From assembly GCF_018278905.1 (NCBI RefSeq), contig NZ_CP046600.1:434001-498000 (forward strand): a stretch of DNA of 64,000 bases. Reading direction: 5' to 3'. A program made the position numbers and the translations under genes. Numbering within the stretch: the first letter of the stretch is position 1; each line of letters begins with the position of its first letter. Source of the DNA: Mycobacterium spongiae (lineage in GTDB: Bacteria > Actinomycetota > Actinomycetes > Mycobacteriales > Mycobacteriaceae). Of this stretch, positions 52,255 through 61,374 are shown one piece after another. Under the pieces are notes generated by a model. It was given only the letters and a program-made list of their open reading frames with translations, was not told where the DNA came from and made no database searches.

Positions 52255-53704
52255 GCGGAGAATCGCTGTTGGTCAACGCGATGGGGGAGACGTACCCACC
52301 GATCAGCGTGCGGTGCCACCAAGCGTGATCGCGGAGCAGTTCGGCCACCGTGGTAAATCGATACTCGTAGAGCTGCGCGCGCACATACCGGGGTGGAGAT
52401 TGCGCGAAGGGATTGCGGCGAAGCAGGCGCACCGTCGGGGGATCGTTGCGTAACAGCCGCATCATGAATGGTGTCAACCACGGCAGCGCGTAGCCCGGCG
52501 AGATAGCAGCGAACCACATCAGCCAATCCAGCCGCAGGTGGTACGGCGCCCACTGCCGTGGCAGATGACGCACCGCACCGGGCTTTCCCTTGAATTCGTA
52601 TTCCTTCCAGACGGTCTGCGCGGTGATTCTCGCCTCGTCGGTGCCTTCGATCACCACCTCTCGGCGGACCCGGCAGATGCTGCCGAATGCGCCGTAAGTA
52701 TTGACCATGTGAAATGGGTTGAACGACATGTTCATTCGCTGATGAGGGGACAGCAAGTTGCGCGCTGGCCAGTAGCTCAAGACCACGATGGCTGCCGTGA
52801 ACGCGAGGACGACCACGATGAACCATTGCGGGGGTCCAGGCAGCCCAGGCCGCGCGGGTATCGGCAGCAGCGCGGCGGCCCACGACTCCATCCAAGACTG
52901 ATCGATCGCGCTGCATGCCAGCAGAATGGTCAGCCAGTTGAGCCAGGCGAAATTGCCCGAGACGACCAGCCACAACTGGGTGATCACGATGATCACGGCC
53001 GCGATACTTGCGACGGGCTGCGGGGCGAACAACCCGAACGGCACTACCAGCTGGGCAAAATGGTTGCCCGCCACCTCAACCCGGTGCAACGGCCTCGGTA
53101 GGTGGTGGAAGAACCAGCTCAACGGACCTGGCATGGGCTGGGTTTCATGGTGGTAGTACAGGCACGTCAGATTGCGCCAGCACCGATCGCCGCGCATCTT
53201 GATCAGACCGGCACCAAACTCGACCCGAAACAGCAGCCAGCGCACCAACCACAAGGTCAGAATCGGCGGGGCCGTGCGCTGGTTGCCGAGGAAGATCATC
53301 AGGAAACCGGTTTCCAGCAGCAACGACTCCCAGCCGAACGAATACCACGTCTGTCCGACGTTGACGATCGACAAGTAGAGCACCCACAGTGTCAGCCACA
53401 TCAGCATGGCCGTCCACAACGGTGCCAGGTCTGCTAATCCGGCGACCATCGTCGCGGCTAGCGCCGCACCGGACCAGCAGATGATAGCGAAAAGACGGTC
53501 GCTATAACGAAAGTGAAAGATGCTCGGCGTTCTGAAGAACGATTGCTCGGCCAGATACCGCGGTACAGGAAGCATCCCCTGTTCTCCGATGAGCGCCCGG
53601 AATTGCCGCGCGGCCGCGACGAATGCGAGTAGATAGATTGCCGCCGCGCCGCGCTCGAGCACCAGCCTGCCCAGCCAGTATTCGGGCGCCGAAAACCACC
53701 CCAT
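52244..53704 (-). CDS. lipase-maturation-factor-like membrane protein, Rv0235c-like
   Basis: ATG at 53704 (MGWFSAPEYWLGRLVLERG) gives 486 residues, close to the 482 of M. tuberculosis Rv0235c; the frame runs further but is only shadow sequence of aftD. Several membrane helices lie between about residues 20 and 350. The conserved LMF segments are the run GQTWYSFGWESLLLETGFL and the large domain with TCLYYHHETQPMPGPLSWFFHHLP. A C-terminal soluble part follows (NTYGAFGSICRVRREVVIEGT). Related eukaryotic LMF1 helps fold lipases in the ER; the bacterial role is unknown. Upstream of the FUSC gene, overlapping it. Confidence 0.9.
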   Translation of the reverse strand: MGWFSAPEYWLGRLVLERGAAAIYLLAFVAAARQFRALIGEQGMLPVPRYLAEQSFFRTPSIFHFRYSDRLFAIICWSGAALAATMVAGLADLAPLWTAMLMWLTLWVLYLSIVNVGQTWYSFGWESLLLETGFLMIFLGNQRTAPPILTLWLVRWLLFRVEFGAGLIKMRGDRCWRNLTCLYYHHETQPMPGPLSWFFHHLPRPLHRVEVAGNHFAQLVVPFGLFAPQPVASIAAVIIVITQLWLVVSGNFAWLNWLTILLACSAIDQSWMESWAAALLPIPARPGLPGPPQWFIVVVLAFTAAIVVLSYWPARNLLSPHQRMNMSFNPFHMVNTYGAFGSICRVRREVVIEGTDEARITAQTVWKEYEFKGKPGAVRHLPRQWAPYHLRLDWLMWFAAISPGYALPWLTPFMMRLLRNDPPTVRLLRRNPFAQSPPRYVRAQLYEYRFTTVAELLRDHAWWHRTLIGGYVSPIALTNSDSPHAR

Positions 53705-53790
53705 GGCCGCAACTCCTCGGACGGTGACCGCGAACCTAGTTAACCAGTCGGTGAAGGTGACGCCAAGCGGCAGGGGACTGGGCGTGGCGC

Positions 53791-56700
53791 CTAACGCGCA
53801 CGTCGCGCGAGAGTCGGAGTCACCACCGCCGCCGCCAATGCGGCGAGCGAAATCAGCGCGAGCAATTGGACCCCGGCGGAGTGGCCGGCATAGCCGTCGA
53901 CCGAGCGCCACGGATGCCGCGAAAGCGCCGCCCCGGCCAGGATCAACCCGCCCGCGCTCACCCCGACGGTAATCCGGTCGCGCAACTGATCGCGGTGGCG
54001 CAGCGCGTACTGCAAGCCCAAGGCCGCGCCGACTGCGACGGCCCCTGCCGCGCCGGCGATCACCGCCCCCCACGCCAGCACCGCGATCGCCGCCCCGGCT
54101 CCCGGCGTCCACGGTTGTGCCGGTGGTTCGTCGTCGCCACGTCGACGCCGCCGTGTTGGGAACGCCAACAGCGCCAGTATCGGCAGCAACGCCAGTCCCA
54201 GCCCGAGACCCGCCCGATACAGCGAGTTGGAAGCGAATGTGAGGGTGATCGTGTCGGCATCTCCGGGGGGTACTACCCAACCCTGTTGCCATCCGTTGAC
54301 GGCGATCGGCGTCAACCGGGCACCGGCACTGGTGCGTGCCACCCATCCCGGGTTGATGCTCTCGGGAATGACCAGCACCCGCGAGGTTGCCGATTGCGGG
54401 GCACGCACCTCGCGGCGGCTGGCACCCCACGTTGCCGTTGCCGCGGAAACGACTGGGCTGCTGGCTAACTCGGTCGCACCCTCAGCCGACAGCCGGGCTC
54501 CGTCCACGACGAAGGCGGGTCCGGGGCTGATCAACAACTCCTGCTGCCCCGCGGGCAGCGCGATCGGATCGCGCTCGCACGGTAGCGCGGCTACCGGCTC
54601 GCCATCGAGCAGTGCACCCACTGTCGTATGGATCGAAGTGTGTACGAACCGGCCGGCGATCGCGATGACCGGGCCCGGGATATCCCCGTCGCAATCAACG
54701 GTGATCTCCCGAGCGCGGTTGCGGCCGCCGTCAGCCGCGGCAACCGGATTGCCGTCGGCGCCTAACACCAGAACCTCGGCCAGACCCGGCGGCTTGAGTT
54801 GGTCGAAACCCAGTGCATTGCGGTCGATGATGTCCGCCCAGTCGAGCAGGCTGACCGTGACGGTGTCGGTGACTCTGGGTTTCAGCGACAATGTCTGCGG
54901 CGCGCTCACCCCGTTGTCGCCCGGCGTCAGCGAGCGGACCTGAGGTCCGTCGCCCAGGTCCACGGCGACCATCGTCGGATGCGCAGGCAGGGTCGACTCA
55001 CTGGGGAAGATCCGTAGCGCCGCTACCGTGGTGGGCCGCGGCAGGGTGACGGTGAGCGTCGGCGGGGTCTTGTGCTGGACCACTCGCTGCGGCGCCGTCC
55101 ACGCCGTGGCCGCATCGCCGTCGCTAGCCGCGTAGGCGGAACCGAGCACGTCGACCACGTCGGAATCCCCTTGGGCCCGTGCGCTATCGGACTCGGCGAT
55201 CAAGTCAGCGAGCTTCGGCCCCTGACGCGGCCGCACCCATACCATCGGGGTCACAGACATTGGGCTCGGCACGGTCAGCATGCGGCTGAAGTTGACCGGT
55301 TCTTCGGGCGCCAGCGCCATGGAAGCGGCACAGCGCATGCTGTCGGGCGCCCGGGCACAACCGGGCCGGCCCAGCAGTTCCGGCCCCAGATCCCATCGCG
55401 CGATCGCCGAACCCGCCGGTGGTCCGGGAACCAGCACCGTATGCCGCAGATCGACTGGATGGGCGAATCCGGAAGCGTCGTACTGCGTAATCCTGAGATC
55501 GGTGATCCCGAACTGGACGCCGGAAGATCCGTCGTCCGTGGCGGCCGCGGTGATCCGCACCCAGGGTGTCTCGCCGTAGGGCAGGGCTGCGGTGAGCGGC
55601 TTCCCAGCTTCGTCGAACCGCAGGGTGGTGCTGCCAGTGGCGGTCTCAACCTGGATGCGGCGGACCTGCGCGCCGACCGCCGTCGCACTCGGGGTCAATG
55701 TGATGACGGCATTGGCCACCGGATGATCAAAATCCACACGCAGCCATTGCCCGACGGCTGCCTGCAACGCGTTTGACACCCATGCCGTTGCCGGGTCACC
55801 GTCGATAGCCGCCGCGGGAGACGTCGCCGGAGCGACATCAGGCATGGCCGTGGAGTCCGACGAAGAACTCGACGCCGTGACCCGACCCCCGATCCAGCTA
55901 CCGACGACCGTCTCGGCTCCCGGTACCGGATAGTCGGGCACTCGGTTGAACGTGCGCCGAGCATCACCGGGCGCCCGGATCGCCGACGAGTGCTGGTCTA
56001 CTCGTCCGTAGTCGGTCTCGCGCGCGACCGGGGTGTCGGTGACGGTGACGACCGGAGCCGGAAGGCGAGCAGCCCGAGCATCTGAGGTCAGCAACACCGG
56101 CCCCAACGCCGGTTCGCCCAGCAGCCGGCGCCGGTCATCGAGACGCAACAGAACCTCGGGCCCGCCGTCGATGCGCGCCAACTGGTCAGCGTCGGCGAAG
56201 TAGGGTGCACCCGGATCACGGCTAGCCGCCACCCGGTAAATCTCAATCGCCGGATACCGCGGCCGCAATCCGCTGTCGGCGACGAAACCCGACAGCGACG
56301 GGGGACCCACGGGTGCTCCGAACTCGGCCACCTTCGAAAGTCCCGGCGATCCCGTGATGGCGCGGTGTACCAGGATGGGGCGCGCCGAGCGCGACGTCTC
56401 GGGATCCAGATCGTTGCGCACCACCACATAAGAGATGCCTTGGCGGGCCAGGGTATCGGCGAGTCCGGCCGATGGGCGGCCGGCCGCGAACAGGCGTTGC
56501 ACCGAATCCAGCGCCCGGATGGTTTGCGGCGGAGTCAGCGGGATGGAGTCGCGTACTCCCCAGGGGCCCTCGCCGAGCACTTGCAACGGCTCATCGTGGC
56601 TGGTGCCCCACACCTGGGTAGCGAACGGCGCACCCGGGACCACCAACACCCGCCCCGGCATCGGCGCCCCCACGTGGTGTCCAGGCTCGCGACCCCCATC

Positions 56701-58128
56701 GTCACCGACATCGTGACCGGCATCCCGACTGACATTGTGTCTGCTGAGCCACTCCGCAGTGTCATGCCAATACCGCGGTATCGCGCTGAAGGTGCCCGGT
56801 GGTGCGAGTCGGCCAGTCCAAGCCAGCGAGGTGCTGACCATCAGTGCGGTCAAGGCCACGATCCCCACCGCTACCCGTTTGTCCCGTTCCGGGTGGGCGA
56901 ACGCGCGCAGCCACACCGGGATCGCCGCAGTGCCCGGCAGCGGTACCCGGCCGAGCAGCGCCGCGAAGCCCAACACCAGCGGGATACGGATCAGTGATTC
57001 CAGCTTGTGAACGTTGCGCAACGGAGCCCCACTAGCGTCCAGAAACGCCTGCACCTGGTGGGCCACCGGGGAGCCAAGTCCACCGCTATAGCCGACGGCC
57101 AACAGGACCACCCCGGCCAACAGCATCGTCACCAGCCGGCCGGCGCCCGGCGCCCGGCGCACGACCAGCAGAGCCAGCCCGGCCAGCCCAGCCGCCGCGA
57201 CGAGGCAGGTGCCCAAGATGGCCGCAGACCCAGTGACCAACGGCGCGCCCGCGGTTGCGGTGGGCGCTACGAACGGTGTCCAGCTGTCGGTGCCACGCAA
57301 CATCTCTACGAGAGAGGACCATTGCGTCGTTACGCCGGAGGATTCGATGAAGTCGAGGAACGGTGGGCTGACGGCGCGCAGCAGCACCAGCGCCACGATC
57401 CACCACAGCATTGCCACGGTGAGCGACAACAGGCACCAGCCCGTGTAGCGCCACCACAATCGGTTTGGCCGGTGACACGCCCACCAGATGACCGCCGGCA
57501 GACACCCAGCCAGGGTGGCGATGGCGTTGACCGCACCCATCAGCGCCACAGCCAGCCCGGCCTGAGCGGCCAGCACCCGCACCGACCTCTCCGAAGCACC
57601 CCGCAACGCCAGAATGGTCGGCAGCAACACCCAGGGCGCCAGCATGATCGGCAGGGTCTCCGACGAGATCGACCCGAGCGTGGTCAGCACCCGCGGCGAC
57701 AGAGCGAACGCCGCTGCGCCGACCACGCGTGAGCTTCCGGTGCCGATTCCCAACGCTTCAGCGACCCGCAGCAGGCCCCAAAAACCGGCGGTGAGCAGCA
57801 GCGCCCACCACAAACGCTGGGTTATCCATCCGGGTACGGACAGCAGGTGACCGACCACAAAGAAGCTGCCGTGCGGAAACAGGTAGCCGTAAGCCTGGTT
57901 CTGCACCTGGCCGAACGGCAGATCACTGTTCCAGAGGTTGGTCGCGCGCGCCAGGAACCGCAGCGGGTTGGCGGTGAGGTCGAGTTTCGTGTCGGGCGCG
58001 ACGCGACCCGGCGATTGGGCGAACGTCAATACCAGCGCCACAGCCCCGACCAACAACAACCATCTGCGAGAAAGCGGAGCCGCCGGCGGGGCGGATGACG
58101 GTGCCGCAGGCGCCGCCTGCGTCGTCAT
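53791..58128 (-). CDS. aftD: alpha-(1->3)-arabinofuranosyltransferase AftD
   Basis: A 1445-residue envelope glycosyltransferase that branches arabinan in arabinogalactan and lipoarabinomannan using decaprenylphosphoryl arabinose. N-terminal GT-C half: about 11 membrane helices in residues 20-460, with the acidic GT-C motif RVAPDTKLDLTANP at residues 42-55. A very large outside part follows, with discoidin/F5/8-type modules that probably bind sugar (for example GSWIGGRVTASSSSSDS...AAIDGDPATAWVS). Final membrane helices lie near the C-terminus (LALLPILALLAFPTRRRRRG and later). About 45 residues longer than M. tuberculosis AftD as recalled; the extra is partly a His/Asp/Gly-rich loop near residue 470. 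Confidence 0.95.
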   Translation of the reverse strand: MTTQAAPAAPSSAPPAAPLSRRWLLLVGAVALVLTFAQSPGRVAPDTKLDLTANPLRFLARATNLWNSDLPFGQVQNQAYGYLFPHGSFFVVGHLLSVPGWITQRLWWALLLTAGFWGLLRVAEALGIGTGSSRVVGAAAFALSPRVLTTLGSISSETLPIMLAPWVLLPTILALRGASERSVRVLAAQAGLAVALMGAVNAIATLAGCLPAVIWWACHRPNRLWWRYTGWCLLSLTVAMLWWIVALVLLRAVSPPFLDFIESSGVTTQWSSLVEMLRGTDSWTPFVAPTATAGAPLVTGSAAILGTCLVAAAGLAGLALLVVRRAPGAGRLVTMLLAGVVLLAVGYSGGLGSPVAHQVQAFLDASGAPLRNVHKLESLIRIPLVLGFAALLGRVPLPGTAAIPVWLRAFAHPERDKRVAVGIVALTALMVSTSLAWTGRLAPPGTFSAIPRYWHDTAEWLSRHNVSRDAGHDVGDDGGREPGHHVGAPMPGRVLVVPGAPFATQVWGTSHDEPLQVLGEGPWGVRDSIPLTPPQTIRALDSVQRLFAAGRPSAGLADTLARQGISYVVVRNDLDPETSRSARPILVHRAITGSPGLSKVAEFGAPVGPPSLSGFVADSGLRPRYPAIEIYRVAASRDPGAPYFADADQLARIDGGPEVLLRLDDRRRLLGEPALGPVLLTSDARAARLPAPVVTVTDTPVARETDYGRVDQHSSAIRAPGDARRTFNRVPDYPVPGAETVVGSWIGGRVTASSSSSDSTAMPDVAPATSPAAAIDGDPATAWVSNALQAAVGQWLRVDFDHPVANAVITLTPSATAVGAQVRRIQVETATGSTTLRFDEAGKPLTAALPYGETPWVRITAAATDDGSSGVQFGITDLRITQYDASGFAHPVDLRHTVLVPGPPAGSAIARWDLGPELLGRPGCARAPDSMRCAASMALAPEEPVNFSRMLTVPSPMSVTPMVWVRPRQGPKLADLIAESDSARAQGDSDVVDVLGSAYAASDGDAATAWTAPQRVVQHKTPPTLTVTLPRPTTVAALRIFPSESTLPAHPTMVAVDLGDGPQVRSLTPGDNGVSAPQTLSLKPRVTDTVTVSLLDWADIIDRNALGFDQLKPPGLAEVLVLGADGNPVAAADGGRNRAREITVDCDGDIPGPVIAIAGRFVHTSIHTTVGALLDGEPVAALPCERDPIALPAGQQELLISPGPAFVVDGARLSAEGATELASSPVVSAATATWGASRREVRAPQSATSRVLVIPESINPGWVARTSAGARLTPIAVNGWQQGWVVPPGDADTITLTFASNSLYRAGLGLGLALLPILALLAFPTRRRRRGDDEPPAQPWTPGAGAAIAVLAWGAVIAGAAGAVAVGAALGLQYALRHRDQLRDRITVGVSAGGLILAGAALSRHPWRSVDGYAGHSAGVQLLALISLAALAAAVVTPTLARRAR

Positions 58129-58138
58129 CGCCGCCGGG

Positions 58139-58312
58139 CTAGCTACGGTTGCCGTACTCGACCCGGTTGAGCACCGACGACGACGGATCGCCCCCGGGCA
58201 ATGGCGGCTTCGTGTCCTGCTGGACCATCAACGTGATACCGAAGATCGCGGCCGCACCCAGCAGCAGACCAACCACCACGCTCGCGGCGGCGGGCGCGAC
58301 GATCCGGTTCAT
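58139..58312 (-). CDS. small secreted/membrane protein, Rv0236A-like
   Basis: ATG at 58312; 57 residues. One N-terminal membrane or signal segment (IVAPAAASVVVGLLLGAAAIFGITLMV), then a short outside tail QQDTKPPLPGGDPSSSVLNRVEYGNRS. Matches the M. tuberculosis Rv0236A annotation in length and sequence. It ends 10 bases before the aftD start, so it is the first gene of the aftD operon; role unknown. Confidence 0.85.
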   Translation of the reverse strand: MNRIVAPAAASVVVGLLLGAAAIFGITLMVQQDTKPPLPGGDPSSSVLNRVEYGNRS

Positions 58313-58539
58313 CGATGGCTCCTCGTGGTGTGCGGGCGCGGCCAGAGACGCTAGTGGCAACTTAGCAGAACGGCGTTCATGGCTCGTGCGAGCGATCCTG
58401 CGGCGGCAGGTCGGCATTCCGGCACGCCGTCGCGGTACCGCAAGCGTGATCCCGGTCCGGGACCCGGCTGAGGAAGTTCGGCACGCCAGCGGATCTACCC
58501 GGAAGTGCTGGTCGGTGGGCGCCGTGACAGCATGTCCGG

Positions 58540-59715
58540 ATGGCTTTTGCGCGCGCACTGGCAGTGCTCGTTACGGCGTCGACGCTGGTCGCAGGCTGTG
58601 GGAGCGGCGGCACGGGCACCGGATCGGAGGCCGAGGCGTCAAGTCCGCGGCCCGCTGGCCCAGCTCCGCTCGCCGAGCCGGCACCACGGGTGTGTGCTGA
58701 GCCGGCGGCGGTGCCGGCCTTGCTGTCCACCCGCGACAAGCTGGCCCAGCTACTGATGGTGGGGGTGACCGATGCCGACGACGCACGGGCCGTGGTCACC
58801 AACTTCCGGGTCGGCGGAATCATCATCGGTAGCGATACCGACTTGTCGATGTTCGACGGGCCGCTGGCCGAGATCGCGGCCAACGCCGGGCCGCTGCCGC
58901 TGTCAGTGAGCGTCGATGAAGAAGGCGGCCGGGTGTCACGGCTGCGGTCTCTCATCGGGGGCAGGGGCCCGTCGGCGCGCGAGCTGGCACAGACCGAAAC
59001 TGTCGAGCAGGTTCACGACGTGGCGCAAGAGCGTGGCCGGCAGATGAAGGAGCTGGGCATCACCGTGGACTTCGCCCCGGTGGTCGACGTCACCGACGCT
59101 CCGCCCGACACAGTGATCGGGGATCGGTCGTTCGGCTCGAATCCGGAACAGGTCACCGCATACGCCGGCGCCTACGCTCAGGGTCTACGAGACGCCGGGG
59201 TGATGCCGGTACTCAAGCATTTCCCTGGCCACGGGCATGGTTCGGGTGATTCGCACACCGGTGCGGTCACGACGCCGCCCCTGGGTGAGCTGGTCACCGA
59301 TGACCTGGTCCCGTACCGGAGCCTGGTGACGGCGGATCCGGTCGCTGTGATGATGGGTCACCTGCAGGTTCCGGGGCTGACCGGCGATGTTCCGGCCAGT
59401 TTGAGCAAGGCCGCGCTGGACTTGTTGCGTACTGGTACCGGGTACGGTGGCCCGCCTTTCGACGGCCCAGTGTTCAGCGACGATCTATCCAGCATGGCCG
59501 CGATCTCCGAGAGGTTCGGCGTGGCCGAGGCGGTACTGCGAACATTGCAGGCCGGCACCGATATCGCGCTGTGGGTCAGCACCAAAGAGGTGCCCGCGGT
59601 GCTAGACCGCCTGGAACAGGCGCTGGCCGCGGGCGAATTGGATAGCTCGGCGATCGACGAATCAATAGTTCGGGTGGCGACGATGAAAAACGTCAATCCC
59701 GGGTGTGGCCGCTAG
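58540..59715 (+). CDS. lpqI: lipoprotein LpqI, family 3 beta-N-acetylglucosaminidase (NagZ-like)
   Basis: A 391-residue lipoprotein. Signal peptide with lipobox LVAGC, lipidated Cys at residue 20. The GH3 domain starts near residue 65. Its NagZ signature KHFPGHGHGSGDSHTG near residue 226 carries the catalytic His. A later motif FDGPVFSDDLSSMAAIS holds the Asp nucleophile. It removes N-acetylglucosamine from muropeptides in peptidoglycan recycling, as shown for the M. tuberculosis protein. Divergent from the Rv0236A-like gene, 227 bases apart. Confidence 0.94.
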   Translation: MAFARALAVLVTASTLVAGCGSGGTGTGSEAEASSPRPAGPAPLAEPAPRVCAEPAAVPALLSTRDKLAQLLMVGVTDADDARAVVTNFRVGGIIIGSDTDLSMFDGPLAEIAANAGPLPLSVSVDEEGGRVSRLRSLIGGRGPSARELAQTETVEQVHDVAQERGRQMKELGITVDFAPVVDVTDAPPDTVIGDRSFGSNPEQVTAYAGAYAQGLRDAGVMPVLKHFPGHGHGSGDSHTGAVTTPPLGELVTDDLVPYRSLVTADPVAVMMGHLQVPGLTGDVPASLSKAALDLLRTGTGYGGPPFDGPVFSDDLSSMAAISERFGVAEAVLRTLQAGTDIALWVSTKEVPAVLDRLEQALAAGELDSSAIDESIVRVATMKNVNPGCGR

Positions 59716-59781
59716 CGCGTGTGCGGCGACGGCGCATTGCTTACTCTGTAGTCGGATCGACAGGCTAGAGAGGCGCACGAT

Positions 59782-60408
59782 ATGGCAGGTGGTACCAAGC
59801 GGCTACCGCGTGCTATCCGTGAGCAGCAGATGCTCGACGCCGCCGTGCAGATGTTCTCGGTCAACGGCTACCACGAGACCTCCATGGACGCGATCGCCGC
59901 CGAGGCCCAGATCTCCAAGCCGATGCTGTACCTGTACTACGGCTCCAAAGAGGACCTGTTCGGCGCCTGCCTGAACCGCGAGATGAGCCGATTCATCGAT
60001 GGCGTCCGCGCCGATATCGATTTCGAGCAGAGCCCGAAAGACTTGCTGCGCAACGCGATTGTCTCGTTCATGCGATACATCGATACCAACCGGGCGTCGT
60101 GGATAGTGATGTACACCCAGGCTACCAGCACGCAAGCGTTCGCCCAGACGGTCCGTGAGGGCCGTGAGCGGATCATCGAGCTGGTGGCAGAGTTGGTCAG
60201 GGCCGGCACCCGCAGCCCGAGGTCTGACGCCGACATCGACATGATGGCGGTGGCGCTGGTGGGTGCGGGGGAGGCGATGGCCACTCGGCTGAGCACCGGC
60301 GACACCGATGTGGAGGCGGCAGCCGAATTGATGATCAACCTGTTCTGGCTCGGTCTCCGCGGCGCACCGGCGGATCGGGATGTCGGCCCCAACCTCGCCG
60401 CGGGTTAG
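59782..60408 (+). CDS. TetR-family transcriptional regulator, Rv0238-like
   Basis: A 208-residue repressor whose helix-turn-helix is HETSMDAIAAEAQISKPMLYLYYGSKEDLF at about residues 32-60, followed by a helical ligand domain (YIDTNRASWIVMYTQATSTQAF). Matches M. tuberculosis Rv0238. It starts 66 bases after lpqI on the same strand and is convergent with the dipeptidase gene. No inverted repeat recognised in the gap. Confidence 0.9.
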   Translation: MAGGTKRLPRAIREQQMLDAAVQMFSVNGYHETSMDAIAAEAQISKPMLYLYYGSKEDLFGACLNREMSRFIDGVRADIDFEQSPKDLLRNAIVSFMRYIDTNRASWIVMYTQATSTQAFAQTVREGRERIIELVAELVRAGTRSPRSDADIDMMAVALVGAGEAMATRLSTGDTDVEAAAELMINLFWLGLRGAPADRDVGPNLAAG

Positions 60409-60414
60409 CGGTTG

Positions 60415-61227
60415 CTACTTGCGGTCCGCAAGCGATGCGGGCTCGATCGGGAAGTCAAAGTAGGTGGCTGGATAGGGCTCCGGTTGGTAGGTGAAGTGCC
60501 ACCACTCGGACTCGTAGTTGACAAACCCCTGTGATTGCAGCACGGATTCGAGCAGAACCCGATTCCGCAATTGGTCACCCTGGATGCGGGCGTCGCGGGT
60601 GTGTGCGAGGGTATCGAAACAGTCGAAGCCCGAACCCATGTCGATGGAATCATCGGGGAACCGAACCGATACGGGTGCGGTGCAATCGATGAGCGGCTCA
60701 CCTGCTAGGTAGGCCCGGGTCGGTAGGGCCGGTAGCTTCACCAGGGTGAGATCAACGGTGCTGCCCCGACTGTGTCCCGAGTGATCGGCGATGTAGCCGT
60801 CGCGGAAGAGAGACGCCTTGTCGAGGCGCGGGTAGAACTCTGCCTTCATCCGTTGATCACCGAGATCACCTGCCCACCTGACGAAATCGTCGACCGCCCG
60901 CTGGGGTCGGTAGCAGTCGTAGACCTTCAGGGTGTAGCCGAGCTCCACGAATCGCCTTTGGGCACGTTTGAGTCCTTCGGCCGCCGCCAGAGTCAGGATG
61001 CACATGGGTGCGCGATAGCCATCGACGCGGTCGCCGATGAAGTTGTGGGCGCTAAAGTAGCGAATATCCTGGCCGATGGTCGGATCGATGTCGGCAAGCG
61101 CGACGAAGTCCATCGGAGCAACGGGCTCCGGATGCGCGCGGGCCGGGCTTTCTTCGGCGGAAAGAGGCGCGAGCACCACAGTCAGTAACGCGACGACGCA
61201 GCGGGCCATGCGCACCGGGCAGGGCAT
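60415..61227 (-). CDS. secreted D-Ala-D-Ala dipeptidase (VanX-like, peptidase M15D)
   Basis: A 270-residue protein with an N-terminal signal peptide (ARCVVALLTVVLAPLSA; start at ATG 61227 or 61209). The zinc-site motif SGHSRGSTVDL gives H152 and D159, and E241-x-x-H244 lies in SEWWHF. Both are standard VanX/DdpX signatures, with YRPQRA for substrate binding. It cleaves D-Ala-D-Ala dipeptide outside the membrane. In M. tuberculosis vapBC24 lies at this place. Convergent with the TetR gene and next to lpqI, which also degrades cell-wall fragments. Confidence 0.9.
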   Translation of the reverse strand: MPCPVRMARCVVALLTVVLAPLSAEESPARAHPEPVAPMDFVALADIDPTIGQDIRYFSAHNFIGDRVDGYRAPMCILTLAAAEGLKRAQRRFVELGYTLKVYDCYRPQRAVDDFVRWAGDLGDQRMKAEFYPRLDKASLFRDGYIADHSGHSRGSTVDLTLVKLPALPTRAYLAGEPLIDCTAPVSVRFPDDSIDMGSGFDCFDTLAHTRDARIQGDQLRNRVLLESVLQSQGFVNYESEWWHFTYQPEPYPATYFDFPIEPASLADRK

Positions 61228-61374
61228 GGGCTATCTTGGCTGCCGGATGTCTCGCCATGCAACCCAACCGGCGCGCAACCCAGGTGATTTGATCTGCGTG
61301 CGCGGGTGACGTCGGTCCAACTCGTCGACGAGTCAGGGCTGCCGGAATCGATCGCAACCGGCTAGATTCGGGCG

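Noticed and set aside
58377..58955. 192-residue minus-strand frame across the lpqI promoter and 5' end
   Set aside because: Overlaps the LpqI signal peptide and catalytic-domain start; Arg/Ser-rich with no motif.
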